Source: Astrocystis sublimbata (taxonomy: Eukaryota; Ascomycota; Sordariomycetes; Xylariales; Xylariaceae). From it: 19,548 nucleotides of DNA. The stretch is taken from contig JAJNNY010000160.1 of NCBI GenBank assembly GCA_022453515.1, forward strand, positions 1 to 19,548. Direction: 5' to 3'. The notes beneath the pieces were generated by a model. That model had not been told where the DNA came from, searched no databases, and worked only from the letters and a program-made list of their open reading frames with translations. This document shows positions 19,044 through 19,548 of this stretch, piece by piece. A program made the position numbers and the translations under genes. The first letter of the stretch is position 1, and every line of letters begins with the position of its first letter.

Positions 19044-19548
19044 ATGCCTTTCGCAGCTATTGTTCCAGCTCTTACCGTCGTTGTCGGCGACGCCCTCACC
19101 GCTACCGGGGCCATCGTCAACTGCGAGGTCCTGCACAAGTGCTCACGCTCCGTTGAGCCCGAGTCCATTCTGTCCCGCATCAACATGAACATCCCCGGCT
19201 ACAACAACCGTCGACAGGATGTCGGGCTCTGCAATGTCCCCCAGTACAACTTCGACATATGCCAGAAGGATCTGAAGGGCGTCGTGGTGCAGACCTCTCT
19301 GCCCGGAGCAGGCGGTATGTCTTTCTCTTGGACGTGCCCATAGACGAACTGCTACTAATTACTGAAATCGTGAATCAGAGGCTCGCTTCGAGAACATCCC
19401 TGCCACCTGCATGGATCTGGCAACGGTACTCACGGGAGCTTGTGGTGCCGATGGCCCGACTGTGACGGTGTGTGGCTCGGACTGCCTGGCTTACATGGGC
19501 TTGACGGATGACCAGCTCGGCCGGCTCTCGAAGGCTTTATCTCCATAG
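19044..19548 (+). CDS. Small cysteine-rich protein of unknown family
   Basis: Two exons, 19044-19314 and 19379-19548, encode 146 aa. The 64-bp intron starts GTATGT, has CTAATTACTGA near its end and stops at CAG. The join gives GAGEARFENIPATC in frame. Eight cysteines lie at residues 27, 33, 63, 73, 101, 112, 122 and 126, enough for four disulfide bonds, which suggests a secreted or extracellular fold. No adjacent CC pairs are present, so it is not a hydrophobin. The N-terminus (MPFAAIVPALTVVVGDALTA) is hydrophobic but not a classic signal peptide, so secretion is uncertain. The second exon (CMDLATVLTGACG, VCGSDCLAYMGLTDDQLGRL) looks like an ordered, conserved end. The stop codon is the last base of the window. 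It is outside the duplication and single copy here. The function is unknown. Confidence 0.72.

Noticed and set aside
19044..19548. Hydrophobin
   Set aside because: It has eight cysteines, but the two CC pairs that define hydrophobin spacing are absent.

Overview
The window looks like nuclear DNA of a filamentous ascomycete, most likely Eurotiales (Aspergillus or Penicillium type). The evidence is short introns of 56-69 bp with GT..AG ends and CTAAC/CTAAT branch sites, gene families typical of such fungi (a fungal amino-acid permease, a wax-synthase-like acetyltransferase, a zinc-cluster regulator fragment), and AT-rich tracts beside gene-rich DNA. The genus is an inference.

The dominant structure is a giant inverted duplication. 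Positions 1-9362 reappear reverse-complemented at 9429-18793, around a 66-bp AT-rich spacer (9363-9428). The innermost 38 bp of each arm (9325-9362 and 9429-9466) pair perfectly. Outside roughly the central 600 bp, I find only about eight single-base length differences and one substitution between the arms by eye. The left arm runs to the first base of the window, so its outer end is not visible. The right arm stops at 18793, and 18794-19548 is unique sequence.

Each arm carries the same five genes. From the outside inwards they are: (A) a wax-synthase-like MBOAT O-acyltransferase with a one-base frameshift in a T8 run, present in both copies; (B) a hypothetical protein with an N-terminal PPSY motif, intact on the right and frameshifted on the left; (C) an ankyrin-repeat protein whose two copies differ by one C near the start codon; (D) a complete four-exon amino-acid permease of 561 aa, encoded identically in both arms; (E) a convergent 3'-terminal fragment resembling the C-terminus of a Zn2Cys6 transcription factor. 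Between E and the centre lie a candidate solo LTR (TG..CA termini, TATA box, near-matching 5-bp flanks) and a very AT-rich tract. No pathway is evident. The regulator fragment, permease and acyltransferase are types often seen in secondary-metabolite or nutrient-uptake clusters, but no backbone synthase is present.

The unique right flank holds one two-exon gene for a 146-aa protein with eight cysteines and no recognised family; its stop codon is the last base of the window.

Two explanations for the palindrome remain open. One is a real, very recent fold-back duplication nucleated on the central inverted repeat. The other is an assembly or library chimera, with some differences between arms being consensus errors. 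The sequence alone cannot decide between them.
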